Below, piece by piece: positions 8,582 through 19,249 of a stretch of DNA of 64,000 nt (its first letter is position 1; every line of letters starts with the position of its first letter). The position numbers and the translations under genes are program-made. Source of the DNA: Chaetoderma sp. LZ-2023a (Eukaryota > Mollusca > Caudofoveata > Chaetodermatida > Chaetodermatidae); assembly GCA_034401795.1 (NCBI GenBank), contig CM067370.1, positions 58,015,295 through 58,079,294 of the forward strand, in the 5' to 3' direction. Below the pieces are notes generated by a model. The model saw only the letters and a program-made list of their open reading frames with translations. It had not been told where the DNA came from and made no database searches.

Positions 8582-8959
8582 ATGGACCAGAAGACAGTCA
8601 CCTACCTTAGCAACATCACCAGGTGCATCTGGCACACAAAGATAACTGTCTTCATCCTCTTTCAGAAGCACACCCGCGAGATCTCACCAGACATCCGCCA
8701 CAATGCCTGGTTGCTATACTTCAGCTCCAAGTGTGGACGTGCCCTGCTCGAGACCATAAACGACAGCCTAACCCTCAAGGAGACCAAAGGGGACTTTATC
8801 GCAGGTGTACAGAGGGCAGCTGAGCTGTACTGCTTCATCTTCAGCAACAAGGAGACAGGTGAGCTGTCACACTTCAAGCCATCTCTGGAAAAGGCGCAGA
8901 CCTTGACCTACAAGCTGAATCCAGCCAGGAAACTAGCCTGCTCTACGCGTCATCGCTGA
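8582..8959 (+). CDS. Hypothetical 125-residue protein, last ORF of the virus-like module
   Basis: The frame begins MDQKTVTYLSNITRCIWHT and is uninterrupted to 8959. It is a mostly helical sequence with cysteines at scattered positions and no membrane segment or low complexity. It lies about 40 bp after the previous small ORF, in the same orientation. No family is recognised. After its stop the sequence changes character and soon joins the Gypsy accessory-ORF remnant, so the module ends close by. Confidence 0.5.
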   Translation: MDQKTVTYLSNITRCIWHTKITVFILFQKHTREISPDIRHNAWLLYFSSKCGRALLETINDSLTLKETKGDFIAGVQRAAELYCFIFSNKETGELSHFKPSLEKAQTLTYKLNPARKLACSTRHR

Positions 8960-9104
8960 CAGACTGTCGCAGCTGCCACAACTTTTTTATTCATTCATCA
9001 GAAGGCTGCGCGGTCTCCGCTACTTCGTCCGTGACTGTCCGTATTCGGAAAAGAGGAGAATCGCCCACACTCAGGAGATAGCCCAGTACTGCGTGTCACA
9101 GCCA
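8960..9104. other. Right flank of the virus-like module
   Basis: Short transitional stretch. A plus-strand reading at about 9001-9116 (with LRGLRYFVRDCPYSEKRR) is open but unrecognised. The junction with Gypsy-derived sequence lies somewhere here and cannot be placed exactly. Confidence 0.3.
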
Positions 9105-9404
9105 GCCGTCTTCTGAAGGCCGCAAAATCGTGCAAGTTTCTCCATTTTACTGCCGCAGCTTCATCTCCTCCGCAAACAACAATCAGCACCGGCACCATCA
9201 CCAGCCATCACCACGCCAGCCGCAGCAGCTACCACCTCCACACAAGCAGTCATCGCATCGTCACCGGCCACAAGTGTGGCAATGAACATTAGTACCACGG
9301 GTGAAGACTTAATAACTTTAGACATTTCCAGACAGCCAACATATGATAGTGAAATATCCGCAGTTCAAGAAAATCTGCTGCACCCCACCACCACCAGCCG
9401 TTGA
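9105..9404 (+). pseudogene. Gypsy accessory ORF, copy A (Thr/Ala-rich tail only)
   Basis: Translation gives a Pro/Ala/Thr-rich run (PAPSPAITTPAAAATTST), then ISTTGEDLITLDISRQPT, ending at a TGA at 9402-9404. It matches in composition and layout the tail of the ORFs at 20291-21246 and 32804-33688, and sits at the same place just upstream of an LTR. The N-terminal Cys/His fingers and the promoter are missing, lost with the module junction. Confidence 0.55.
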
Positions 9405-9571
9405 ACATAGACACGGTGGGGAAATTTTGCGCCTAATGTTTGCAGTCATTTCTGCAGGATGTAACAGGATTCTGGAGTGATGCGAGGAGTGGAACATTCC
9501 TTTCTATTAACTTTATTTTTGAAATATTTTTCTTATTATTATATATGTTTGTTCAATTGAATCCCGTCCCC

Positions 9572-9831
9572 AGGATGACTACGGTTATCCTACACAGCTT
9601 CGCAACACGTTTGCCCAGCTGTGTCTCACACAAAAATTAGCACTGCGGATTCCTGTGTTGTAAGAACGTCGTGTGTGGTGTAAAGTAAACAACACACCGC
9701 AGTGCAACAATGTCATAATCCCGTCATGCAGTCTCAGCTATGCTGAGGCTGCCTGATAAACTAGCTTTTTGGCTTATTATTTTTCTTCCTGTCTTAGGAT
9801 GTCAGGACGGTTGTGGGGTTAGCGAGAGCTA
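9572..9831 (+). other. Series of conserved hairpins near the start of LTR A
   Basis: Successive inverted repeats can be read: AGGATGAC-TACG-GTTATCCT (9572-9591), ACACAGCT...AGCTGTGT (9592-9624), TGTGTTGT...ACAACACA (about 9654-9697), GCAGTCTCAG-CTATG-CTGAGGCTGC (9728-9752) and TAGC-GAGA-GCTA (9820-9831). Counterparts with compensating base changes occur in LTR B (21382-21401) and LTR C (33988-34242). In the 3' LTR this region would fall in the 3' part of the transcript, so an RNA structure is plausible. Confidence 0.6.
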
Positions 9832-10037
9832 CCCATGCGGATCCGCACTAACGGGCCGCAAATATACACTTCTAATCAATATATATATGTGCGCATCCCT
9901 TTATTTACCCAGGATGCGCAAAGTAATTCCATAATAATTAATACCTAATACGGGTATATTACGTAGAAATTATCATATATGTTTTATATTCTTATATTAT
10001 ATTATTATCTTCAACCTTATTAATGATGGTACGTTGG

Positions 10038-10100
10038 AGCTTGGGTGTTCTCTGCGGAGATAATGATAATCCGCACCCGAAGAGAACACCGATACGAGCT
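10038..10100 (+). other. Long stem-loop in LTR A
   Basis: AGCTTGGGTGTTCTC pairs with GAGAACACC...GAGCT, and an inner GCGGA...TCCGC stem sits in the loop. LTR C has the same hairpin at 34390-34451 with GCGTTCTC/GAGAACGC in place of GTGTTCTC/GAGAACAC, a compensatory U-A to C-G change. Only the right arm survives in LTR D (about 36280-36300). Confidence 0.65.
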
Positions 10101-11005
10101 ATTGTTTTAGGATCACTGTCTAAAATAATAAATAAAGATTAATTAAGCACGCACCAAAATATTTAAAAAAAGAAAAAAAAGAAAAGACCTGGATAAATAA
10201 TTCCAGCTCAAAAATTAAAACTAAAAGTATGCCTCCCCTCTCCACTTCGGCACCGCTATGTGCTCTCTCTCTCATACACACGCATCTATTGCGTCACTAC
10301 TCCTCTCCGGTTACGCGCCTACATGGGAAGTCTAAAATTCCTGCCTAGCATGCGTCCGTGTGTCGATCTGCAGTGCTTGATCATTTGCCACGGATGTCAA
10401 ACTAGGAAGGGGTGGTGTAGTTCGAATCGACCGGTTGGATGCGGGCCGTACCAGCTAAGCTGGGTACGCGCCGCCTGTCCTGGGTTCGTTCCATGAGCGC
10501 GCCCCCTGGGTAGAGCTATAAGCATGTATGGGCCTTAACTAAGTTCGTTAAGACGCGTAGCGCGCGTGCGCGCTAACCGCTGCATTGACAGAGCATGTGT
10601 AGCATGTCCAAGAGCCGGTAGCGCTTTTAGTGTACAAAGCGGGTGCATTGTAATTCTTTATACTTGCTCGTTTCCACCGAACCTGGTATCAGCCAAGACC
10701 AGAATTCGACGGGCTTTTCAAATCTGTTAACTGTTTTAAAACCGGTTAAGAAATGGCTGAGTTATCGCCGTTTTCTTATTTCTAATTATGCTCAAAATAT
10801 TTCCATAACGTCGTAATCGCATATAAATATATATGGCTAAATAATCAGTGACTAGTGTAACACGTGACTCACTACGTCATCTTCACATCTATATCTATCA
10901 CGATAGTTAGATAATTGTGTACACGTCACAGGATTACAGCGCATTGATTGGTTGGTACATCAAATTCTGATTGGTTGAGGCAGCCAGTTACGACGTCACC
11001 ATAAG

Positions 11006-11012
11006 TATAAAA
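11006..11012 (+). promoter_or_regulatory. TATA box of LTR A with upstream CRE-like site
   Basis: TATAAAA is preceded by ACGACGTCAC ending 6 bp upstream, the same CRE-TATA geometry as LTRs B and C. It marks the U3/R border of a Gypsy LTR. Confidence 0.65.
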
Positions 11013-11229
11013 CGGGATAATTTATGAGGATCGAGAGCGTCGTCGGGCGGTGGCCGACCAGTCCGGATCTTTCCAAGCACGGAAACCTAACTGAACAACT
11101 GGAGTGCCGAAGACGGAATCCAACATCATCTCGGCACAACTTGAACTACCAGTACCGCCCGAACCCCAAGAGAAATCGGGCCACCGCACTGTGGACAACA
11201 TCTTCATAGTGTTACATTGTTCCTGTTTT

Positions 11230-11490
11230 AATTACTAAGTCGCCCTGTCGGTGGGGCTTAGAATACACCTTCTGTATCCTCTGCGTGTCGTAAGAGGCGA
11301 CTAAAGGAGGTAAGGGTGAGGTAACCCTGACAGAAACCTCGAGTGCTGAAGACGGAGGTTCCAGGCCGCACGGCACACTCTAATAAACCATGGATCCATG
11401 CACTTAACGTTTATGATCATGTCGATAGTCACTTACAGGACTGGCGGTATGATCAGCGAACGAAAAGAAGAAGAAGATTACTAAGTGTAT
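11230..11490 (+). mobile_element. SINE-like insertion with a conserved core
   Basis: This piece is absent from the equivalent place in LTRs B and C. It contains GTATCCTCTGCGTGTCGTAA and the following AGAGGCGACTAAAGG. From memory this matches the conserved central domain of a widespread invertebrate SINE superfamily (MetaSINE-type); I could not check that. No A and B box head is clear and the ends are approximate. Confidence 0.4.
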
Positions 11491-12299
11491 AGGAACTAAT
11501 ACTACGGTGGACCCGTATGGTCCCGATATGTAATTCTGCATAACGTAGACCCAGCAATGCTCCTCGGTGGATAACTCACTGGCTCTGCCAGCCACGCTGA
11601 AAAGTGGACTTTCAACCGCCATACTGCATGTCGTATGTGATGATTTAACGTTTTGACTTTAGCCAAGTAAACTTTGCTCAGTGTGCCTTAAGAGCTAATC
11701 GACACACCGGGCACAGTTAAGCTTAAATAGTACGCTTTAATTACAACTGCATCAATGACCCTCCCTGTTAATGGGTTATTTTAACTATACTACTTACCGT
11801 TATTATTAACGGAAACTTTAGTCATACCGCATCGTGTAGAACCTACTAGATAATCAGTAGACTATTCTTATACTGTGTTTCACTATTCTGAGTTTGTGCC
11901 GCTTCCGTCCTGGACCAGCATTACATACAGAGACCGTATCCTGCAGAACATCTACATGCGGAAACTGATCCAGTCTACAGAGAACGTGTCAACTCACGTC
12001 ACGAGCATAGTGACGTATCAATTTCAGTAACATAGTAGCCGCAATTAAGAACGCCTACTGGGTATTCAAGTAACTATACATGATATATTTAATTACACCG
12101 TCTTTAATTATTTCTTAAGATATTCATTTAATTATACCTTAATTACCATATTTTCCTCTGTAAACGGTACCGATGACTAACAGGTACCGTCCCGGTCTCA
12201 GGACCGCTAGTTATAATTTCTTTCTTACTGTTCATATTATCCTTGTTTCACTGTAAGGTGTTTCACTCAACGCACCGTATTAGGTCTATCAACCTGTAT

Positions 12300-12390
12300 T
12301 ATATGATCCAGGCAAATTCCTCGGATTTCAATGAGATAGAATAGGCTACGCCTGTATACTAACAAGTCATTGAAAAGCTACGTTTTCAAG
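12300..12390 (+). repeat. Left inverted terminal repeat of DIRS element 1
   Basis: Pairs with 17105-17184 in inverse orientation, with few mismatches over about 80 bp (for example AGATAGAATAGGC against GCCTATTCCATCT). Confidence 0.8.
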
Positions 12391-13045
12391 CAAGACGTGT
12401 TTTCAACAGCTGGGGAATATTTTACGGTTTGTGAAAACTGCCTTTGATTTCTCTCGAACGCCTCTAGATGCTGAGTTGCAAATCAGCCAGTGTCTCTTTT
12501 GTTCCTATTTCATAGGATGGGGGAGGTTTTGAAAGCTGTTGCTGGATCTCTGAGTTGGATTATATCATGGAGATTTTTATTTTGCTGTTGCCGACAGTGG
12601 ACAGTGTCGGTTTTGTTCTGAGAGGGGGAAACGCCAATCGTTCTCTACTCGCTATTCAGAATCATTCAGCACTACTTCTGTGGGTGAGAGATGCTAATAA
12701 TCCTTGCTCAGTAATTCAGAAGTGCAATTGTTAAGTTTTGAGGACGTTGACATGATTTCGTGTTGCCGATTTCCGGTGATATGATTATTTTGCGGGTTGC
12801 TGTTACGGGAACGCCCAAGCTCATGCGTCGCTATAAGGAATGTAGCCATGTTCCGGTGGCCTGATGTTTTCTCGGAATTTGGTTTGGTAACAACGCCTAG
12901 GCTCGTATTTCTTACGTCACTTAGTGCTCTAGGATGCTAGGGTGATTTGGGTGCCCGTTTTCTCACCATTGTTACGTGATGTGTTGTTCCCGATAGACGT
13001 GCATGATATAACGGCTACTGGCATATTGTCTGCTCGCATTTAGTT
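12391..13045 (+). other. DIRS element 1 5' leader
   Basis: Between the left terminal repeat and gag, about 650 bp of T-rich sequence without an open frame or known motif. It is presumably the 5' untranslated region and promoter area of the DIRS element. Confidence 0.5.
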
Positions 13046-13756
13046 TTGATTATCGCGGAAGTTGTTAAAGTTGCAATGAGTGAAAATACGGCTTTCGTTG
13101 ATAATCTGCTAATGGATGTAATTCCGGGAAAACCTGGAAATCCGAATAGTTCGGCGAAAAATCAGCAGTTTACTGTCGATGTTACAGCTGACAGTGAGCA
13201 AGTCAATGAGGAAATTTGGTCGCAGGTGAACTATAAAGTAAGAAATATGGATTTAATGGTCCAAAGGGTTCAAGGGCCTTTAGTGCGTGGAATAATGTCA
13301 GTGGTACAGATTTCTGACACTTTGATTCGCGCTACTAGGGATGATGATCGGTTGGAGAAGGTTGTTGTGAAGGACTTGTTGAGGAAGTCAGTTGACGCAT
13401 GTGCGCTTCTCCTCCATACGAATCTGGAATTGAATATACAGAGGAGAGATCTTATTCAGCCTGAACTTAGTGCGAATTTCACTGGTTTGAAGTCGAAACG
13501 TATCCCTATCACTACGAAGCCATATGGAGATAATTTGATTGAAGATCTCAAGTCCATGGAGGAGACGAATAAAGTCCACAAGAAATTGGAGGGCAGGCCC
13601 ACTTTTCAGTGACGGCCGCAGGCTAAAAAACGTTTCCACCCTTATGGGGGTCAAAAAGCTAATCGTGACCGCAGTTTTGGGTATCGTCGCAATGACAAGA
13701 AATCTTGGAAGAATTTTTTAGGAAATTTCGGGGGTGCAACCAACAAGAAGGCCTGA
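13046..13756 (+). pseudogene. DIRS element 1 gag-like ORF, with an in-frame stop
   Basis: The frame begins near 13046 (a second ATG at 13076 is equally plausible). It runs 188 codons to a TGA at 13610-13612 and continues in the same frame for 47 codons (R-P-Q-A-K-K-R-F-H-P-Y-G-G...) to a TGA at 13754-13756. The middle is helical (WSQVNYKVRNMDLMVQRVQG). The extension after the stop is basic and aromatic, as in the C termini of DIRS gag proteins, so the first stop is a mutation. The RT frame overlaps its 3' end. Confidence 0.65.
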
Positions 13757-15245
13757 GGCAACCCTCGAAACCAGCGGCCGCAGGAGAACACTCCGATGAT
13801 GCGCCGGAAGTGAGGAGTCATTTTGAGGTAGGAACAATTGATTCTGAAATTGTGCACTGCAATGCTAGTCTGTTTAAAGCTGGCAGAATTAGTGAATGTT
13901 TTTGGGAAAGGACTAAAATTACAAATGATCCTTTCATTCTTCAAGCTGTTTGTGGATATCAGATTGAACTTACCGAAATTCCCCTTCAGATAAATGTTCC
14001 GAATCCTATAGTTTTCAGTAAGTCAAAGCATGAGCTTATAGATGCTGAGTTGAATGTTTTCTTGTCTGAAGGTGGTATAGAGTGTGCAGAATTTTCTGAT
14101 GGAGAATTTATTTCGAACATATTTATAAGATACAAGAAAGATAACAGTATTCGTGTTATTCTGAACATAAAACAATTTAATAAAAGTGTCATGTATGAAC
14201 ATTTTAAAATGGATACCATACACACGGTTGTTAATTTGCTTTCCGAGAACTGTTATATGGGATCGCTGGATTTACAAGATGCATACTAATCTGTCCCCGT
14301 TTGTGAAAATGATAGGAAGTTTTTACGATTTTTTTGGCTGGGTCAGTGCTATCAGTATACTTGCATCCCTAATGGGCTAGCGTCAGGCCCAAGATTGTTT
14401 ACTAAGATGTTGAAACCTGTTTATGCCTCGCTTAGGGAGCAAGGTTTTTTTTGTCATCTGGTTATATTGATGATTCCTTATTATTAGGAGACACTTTCCA
14501 AGACTGTCAACAGAATATTACTGTCACTAGACAGTTGTTTACATCTCTTGGTTTTGTTGTAAATGCGGAAAAGTCTGTCACTACACCAGTACAAGTCATT
14601 CAACATTTAGGTTTTTTGTTGGACTCTGTGAACATGACGATACGGCTAACAGAATCGAAAGTTGAGCATATTATTAATAAGTGCCAGGAGATATTGGCCA
14701 ATGATAATTTAGTGATAAGAAGGACCTCAGAGCTGATAGGCCTATTTGTATCATCGTTTCCTGCAGTTAAATTTGGACCTGTGTTTTACAGGGAATTGGA
14801 GTTGGACAAGATCTTTGCGTTGAAATGTAGCAAGGGAGATTATAATGGACACATGCAATTGTTAGAGGATGGGAAGGATAACATTTTGTGGTGGAAAGAC
14901 AATTTAGCTTCTGCATATAAGGACTTGACTATTGGCCCACCATCACTTGTTCTGACAACTGATGCTTCTAATGGTGGCTGGGGAGCAGTGTTCTTTGGGA
15001 AGCAAGATGGAGTGCAGAGGAAAAGTGTTCTCACATAAATGTGTTGGAGCTTAAAGCAGTCTTATTCAGACTGCAATCCTTGATTCAAGCCACCAACATT
15101 CACATCCTGGTCAGAATTGACAATTCTATGGCTGTAGCATACGTTAATCATATGGGAGGAACAAAGTCTTTGGAGTGTCATAAGGTTGCAAAGTGCATAT
15201 GGTTTTGGTGTATGGAAAAGGGGATTTTTTTGACAGCTAATCACC
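13705..15245 (+). pseudogene. DIRS element 1 reverse transcriptase and RNase H
   Basis: The first segment (13705-14289) contains SIRVILNIKQFNKSVMYEHF and ends at MGSLDLQDAY followed directly by a stop, within the first catalytic motif. Reading on in frame gives SVPVCENDRKFLRFFW and NGLASGPRLFTKML. A frameshift at about 14450 leads to GYIDDSLLLGDTF (YIDD box) and then to the RNase H motif TTDASNGGWGAVFF (about 14959-15000). A stop at 15036-15038 separates the LELKAV segment from 15041. Domain order and motifs are those of DIRS1-like RT/RNase H; three lesions show it is dead. Confidence 0.8.
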
Positions 15246-15699
15246 TACCTGGGGTTGAAAATTGTGAGGTGGATGAAAAATCTAGATGTTTTAATAATAG
15301 AACTGAATGGTCACTCTGCGTTAATGAGTTTGAAAAAATACAGAGTAATTTTTGTGTGATCTGTGATATTGACCTCTTTACTAGTCGCCTTAACTATAAG
15401 ATAAGGCAATATGTTTCCTGGATGCCTGATCTGGGTGCGGTCGACATTGATGCTTTCACGATCTGCTGGACGAATTATACATTTTTTGCTTTTCCGCCTT
15501 CCAGTGTCATACTGAGAGTACTGAAGAAGATACGGGAGGATCGAGCACAGGGTATTTTGGTGGTGCCAGAATGGCGACAGCAGGTATGGTATCCTCTCCT
15601 CGGAAAGATGTCTGTCCAGACGCCACTTCGGCTGGTGTGGAGAAAGAGCCTCTTGACTCTTCCTCACATAGATCAGGAGCACCCTCTCGGTTCCAGTCT

Positions 15700-16683
15700 C
15701 CATTTGATATCGTTCTTTTTGTCAGGGAAGCGTTGAGACTTAAAGGGGTTAAGACACTTATGAAACGTTTTTGCTGTCGTGTATGGTCAATACAAAGAAA
15801 CAGTACTTTACACATCTTCGGAGGTGGGTTATGTTTTGTGATCTGTATGGATACATGAAATTTTCGACTTCGGTTACCTCAGTATTAAAGTTCCTTCAGT
15901 ATTTAGTGCTCAAAGAAAGTAGTTATAGTAGCATAAACATTGCTCGAAGTGCCTTGTCATCCGTTTTGCTATTTCCGGACAACAAAAGCATTGGAGAGAA
16001 TGAATTGGTTTGCAGAGCTATGAGTGGGGGTGTACAAGATGAAGCCACCTTTACCAAGATATAGTAAGACATGGGATGTTAATCTAGTGTTTAGTCTTAT
16101 TAGACAGCAACCGTTGGCTCAATATTTATCTTTGTATGACCTCTCAGTGAGATTGGTCATTTTGTTGGCTTTAACAACTGCTCAGAGATGTCAGTCTTTG
16201 CAATTATTGGACTTGGACCACATGTGTAGAGATGATGAGCGATATACGTTTTACTTAACTGGAAAGTTTAAACAAGCGAGACCATAGTTTAATGAGCTAA
16301 CAGTTGTCATACCAAAATATCCTGAAGACGTACGGTTGTGCCCATACAACACTTTGGATATTTATATTGGGAAGATGGAGCAAATTCGTTCTTCGCCGCT
16401 GCTTTTAGTTAGTACTGTGAAACCACATAAAGCAGTTACCACAGATACGATTTTGAGGTGGTTAAAAAGTATTATGAATGCTGCAGGAGTTGAAACAGAC
16501 ATATTTAAACCACATAGTTGTGGGTCAGCATCTACTTCTGCAGCAGCCAGGAATGACTTGAACATTCAGACAATTTTTGATACTGCGGGGTGGGCGAGTG
16601 CCACAACATTTGCGCGGTTTTATAATAAGCCACTACTAAACGAAAAGGATGATTTCTCGAAATGTGTGTTGAGCCTGAAGTAG
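15700..16683 (+). pseudogene. DIRS element 1 tyrosine recombinase
   Basis: Segments in three frames cover the C-terminal two thirds of a DIRS tyrosine recombinase: LLALTTAQRCQSLQLLDLDH with the first catalytic Arg (16159-16218), then after a stop at 16285-16287 the box PHSCGSASTSAAARND at about 16513-16557, and finally TTFARFYNKP with the nucleophilic Tyr (about 16602-16631). The box that is normally H-x-x-R reads H-S-C-G, so the second catalytic Arg is lost. It would catalyse integration of circular cDNA without target duplication. Confidence 0.8.
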
Positions 16684-17029
16684 TCCTTGGAATTGCTAGT
16701 CTCGTTTGCCAACAGTTTTATGTGTATCGTCCAACTCAGGTGTAAATAATTCGTCATGGAATATTTATGTTGGGTCATGATCCTTCATGACAGTTCGATA
16801 TTATGTCGATGGCTGGTTTATTGATAGTTTGAGCCACTTATGGATTACTTATCTGCTTAGTGAATGGATGACTGATGAATCGGAACCATGGTGGAAGGTG
16901 ATGGTTTGGTATCCTCAGAATTGGTGAGTAGAACAATTATTGTTTAATGATGGCTCTGGTCCATGGATGTATACATAAAGCATATATGTATTTATATGTA
17001 TGGGAGTGTGGACCTGAAACTTAAGACAT

Positions 17030-17184
17030 CTGTCTTTGAAATCTCATTGAAATCCGAGGAATTTTCCTGGATCATATAATGGACAGATGTCTTCAGTTTA
17101 CTGCTTTGAAACATGACTTGTTAGTGTACATGCGTAGCCTATTCCATCTCATTTAAATCCTACGGAATTTGACTGGATACTATA
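17030..17184 (+). repeat. Internal complementary region and right terminal repeat of DIRS element 1
   Basis: At 17040-17080, ATTGAAATCCGAGG and TTTTCCTGGATCATAT are the reverse complement of the left terminus. At 17105-17184 the right terminal repeat follows. This order (recombinase, internal complementary region, right repeat) is diagnostic of DIRS1-like elements. Confidence 0.7.
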
Positions 17185-17569
17185 ATGCAGAATTGGACAT
17201 CATCAAGTCTCGTCCAATCTGTCCATTATTACTGTTCTAATCGATTGTATGCACTATTACCGTTCTGTACTAGGTTAGTATAGTATATGGCAAGTAGCCA
17301 TCAGTTGATATGTTTTGTTTATTTGTAGAAAACCTAGGACCGCAGTGCACTTAGGAGATACTATACAGCAACATTATATATGCATCACATTTTTCCGCCA
17401 CCGACAGTACTTCACTGAGGTCGCTGTCCGTGCTATTAGCTCTGTTTATCCTGGCATGTTACCGACTAAAACCTGACTATTCAGCTCGATAGGATAGGTT
17501 TAATATGATTGGAGACAATTTCTTCGTTAGGAGACACATAGTGTACGCCTCTTTTCCGGTCGTTGTGGT

Positions 17570-17909
17570 AATCTAGCCCCACACCCCGGCAAGGTTGTGT
17601 AAAATTGGCCACTTTACCTATAGGGCCACATATTTATAAAGTTATTGTCTCTCTTCATGTTCCCTAACTAAGCCTTATGGCTTCTTAATTGTTTGGATGT
17701 CCCTATCCGCACAGTGGGCTGATCCAACTCTGGGAAACTATGGGAGTTTTCCGAGCGGTGATGGCCAAGGTACGGTGTCACATACACCGCCCCCGTATCT
17801 TAGGATACTTGTTAGTTAGTTACCCTTGCCAATGTAGGAAGGACTGCGAAAACATTATTATTATTATTATTATTATTTTTGTTATTATTACTATTATTAC
17901 TATTATTAC

Positions 17910-17952
<43 letters not shown>

Positions 17953-18360
17953 CTTTATCTTTCTTAGGATATATACCCCACACCACAGTGCATATTTAGG
18001 CAACTTGGATATAAACCTAATGTTAGGTCAATAACCTAGCTCCATAGAATTGGTGACGGATGAGATATGTATCTCCACCGAATTGTGCAAGATCATGGAA
18101 TCGGCCACGCTTTTGCGGGAAAGTCTCTCTAATCCTCACCATAATGACAGTCCAGTTGGAATACATTTGCTTGTATGAAAAGGTAGCCATCGTCCTGTGA
18201 TGTTTTATATGGTCACGGAGCAAGATGTCTGGACTCTCATCAGGCTCGGATATCTTGCAAAGTGAGATGTACGCATACTGTCTTTAGCACTGATGCAGTG
18301 AGGTATCTGCTCTCACTCACAGCCGTATCTAAAGCTAGGTAGGGTACCCGGCCTAAACTA
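17570..18360. mobile_element. Unidentified insertion in LTR A, containing an (ATT)n tract
   Basis: LTR A homology to LTR B breaks after the block GACAATTTCTTCGTTAGG and resumes at CCTAAATGGTAGGTTAG (about 18375). The 0.8 kb between has no coding motif and contains an ATT microsatellite. It may be a nonautonomous element, but the ends could not be resolved. Confidence 0.35.
17853..17951. repeat. (ATT)n microsatellite
   Basis: About 100 bp of ATT/ACT trinucleotides. The poly-Ile and poly-Asn reading frames here are artefacts. Confidence 0.95.
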
Positions 18361-19249
18361 GTTCTTGTCTTTTTAAAACCTAAATGGTAGGTTAGGCATA
18401 GAAGAAGACCTGCATAAATAAAAGCGGTGCCTACTAATTCAGTATTCTTGGAATTACATAAGACGGTGACTTGGGAATCCTACGGGAATCACTTGTCTCG
18501 TCTTCATGTAAAACAGCACGCAACACTTTTAGTTATAGTTTCACTAGGATGGTCTTTTCTGGCAGCACTTTTTGGTTGAACACAGGATGGCTGCTTTTGT
18601 GGCCATCTCTGTCCCTCCGCTTCTGCGGTGGCAGCATTTTCCTTCGACGGAGGCCAGCACGAGGCACTTACCTCTCGCAAGGATCCAGTGACGGTGGCCC
18701 GCGTGATGCTACTACTCCCCACCCAAGAATACAGCACTAGGAGTAATGCCAGCATGAGGCACAAAGCCTCTCGCCACTCAAGAGTTTCTTTCTCGTCTTC
18801 CTTTTCAGCTTAGAGGTATAATAACTTATATTAAATTAATTAGTGATATCGTATGCGGGAGCCTCCTTTGTAGGGGTACCTCTGCGGACCTGCGTGTCTG
18901 TGTGGTACCTCCGGTGACTCCGCGTTTAGAGGTTCATATGGCTGCTCTATGCTATGTATTATTCTTATAATATTATATCTCAACAATTGTATAAGAGATA
19001 TATGTGAGTTACTCTTTAACTATTTTAGGTCACCATCTAAATCTTGTACGTTCATAGATCTCAAAATCGCTATGAACAGGCATACCGGTGACACAAACTC
19101 ATGGGCAGATACTGTGCAATTTAATGTTAGCGACAATGGTCGCACAGCCCACTGAAACGATTGAGTTTTACCAGCCTTAGGAGCCGGTCTTTGTTTCCCG
19201 CTGGTCAGCGTCGCTAGGAATCAGTTACCCTGAGACCGAGAGCTAACCA

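Larger units (their letters stand above)
5329..8960. other. Compact virus-like gene module at a break in Gypsy RNase H
   Basis: About 3.6 kb of GC-richer, gene-dense DNA with at least seven consecutive open frames. Minus-strand frames occupy 5.3-7.03 kb and plus-strand frames 7.06-8.96 kb. The two runs diverge from a 38-bp gap, and neighbouring genes are separated by few bases or overlap at ATGA. Such packing is typical of DNA viruses and Polinton-type transposons, not of animal genes or Gypsy elements. No hallmark gene (DNA polymerase B, integrase, packaging ATPase, double-jelly-roll capsid) is present, so the assignment is inference and the piece is probably partial. Gypsy sequence does not resume on the right with the missing RNase H or integrase. 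Confidence 0.55.
12300..17184 (+). mobile_element. DIRS-type retroelement 1, inserted in LTR A
   Basis: The ends form an inverted repeat of about 80 bp. Left ATGATCCAGGCAAATTCC (from 12303) matches the reverse complement of right GGAATTTGACTGGATACTAT (ending about 17184), and the similarity continues inward through AGCCTATTC and ACTTGTTAGT. A further inverted copy of the left end at about 17040-17085 is the internal complementary region expected of DIRS elements. Between them lie gag, RT-RNase H and a tyrosine recombinase in the usual order. Stops and frameshifts show it is inactive. LTR A homology stops at the left end and resumes at the right end. Confidence 0.85.
9460..19249 (+). mobile_element. 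Gypsy long LTR, copy A (interrupted by several insertions)
   Basis: Blocks at 9.46-11.2, 11.5-12.3, 17.19-17.56 and 18.36-19.25 kb align in order with LTR B (21.28-24.14 kb). They share the hairpin-rich start, the CRE-TATA promoter, the block GATAACTC...GCTGAAAAGTGG, the AGCTCGATAGGATAGGTTT block, the GACGGAGGC block and the end block CAATGGT(C/T)GCAC. Three insertions split it: a SINE-like piece (about 11.23-11.49 kb), a DIRS element (12.30-17.18 kb) and an unidentified 0.8-kb piece (about 17.57-18.36 kb). Start and end are approximate; a TGT at 9460 is a plausible 5' terminus. Confidence 0.75.

Noticed and set aside
8998-9201. Minus-strand 67-codon frame after the virus-like module
   Set aside because: It runs antisense across the junction into the Gypsy accessory-ORF tail and shows no domain or spacing consistent with the module's genes.
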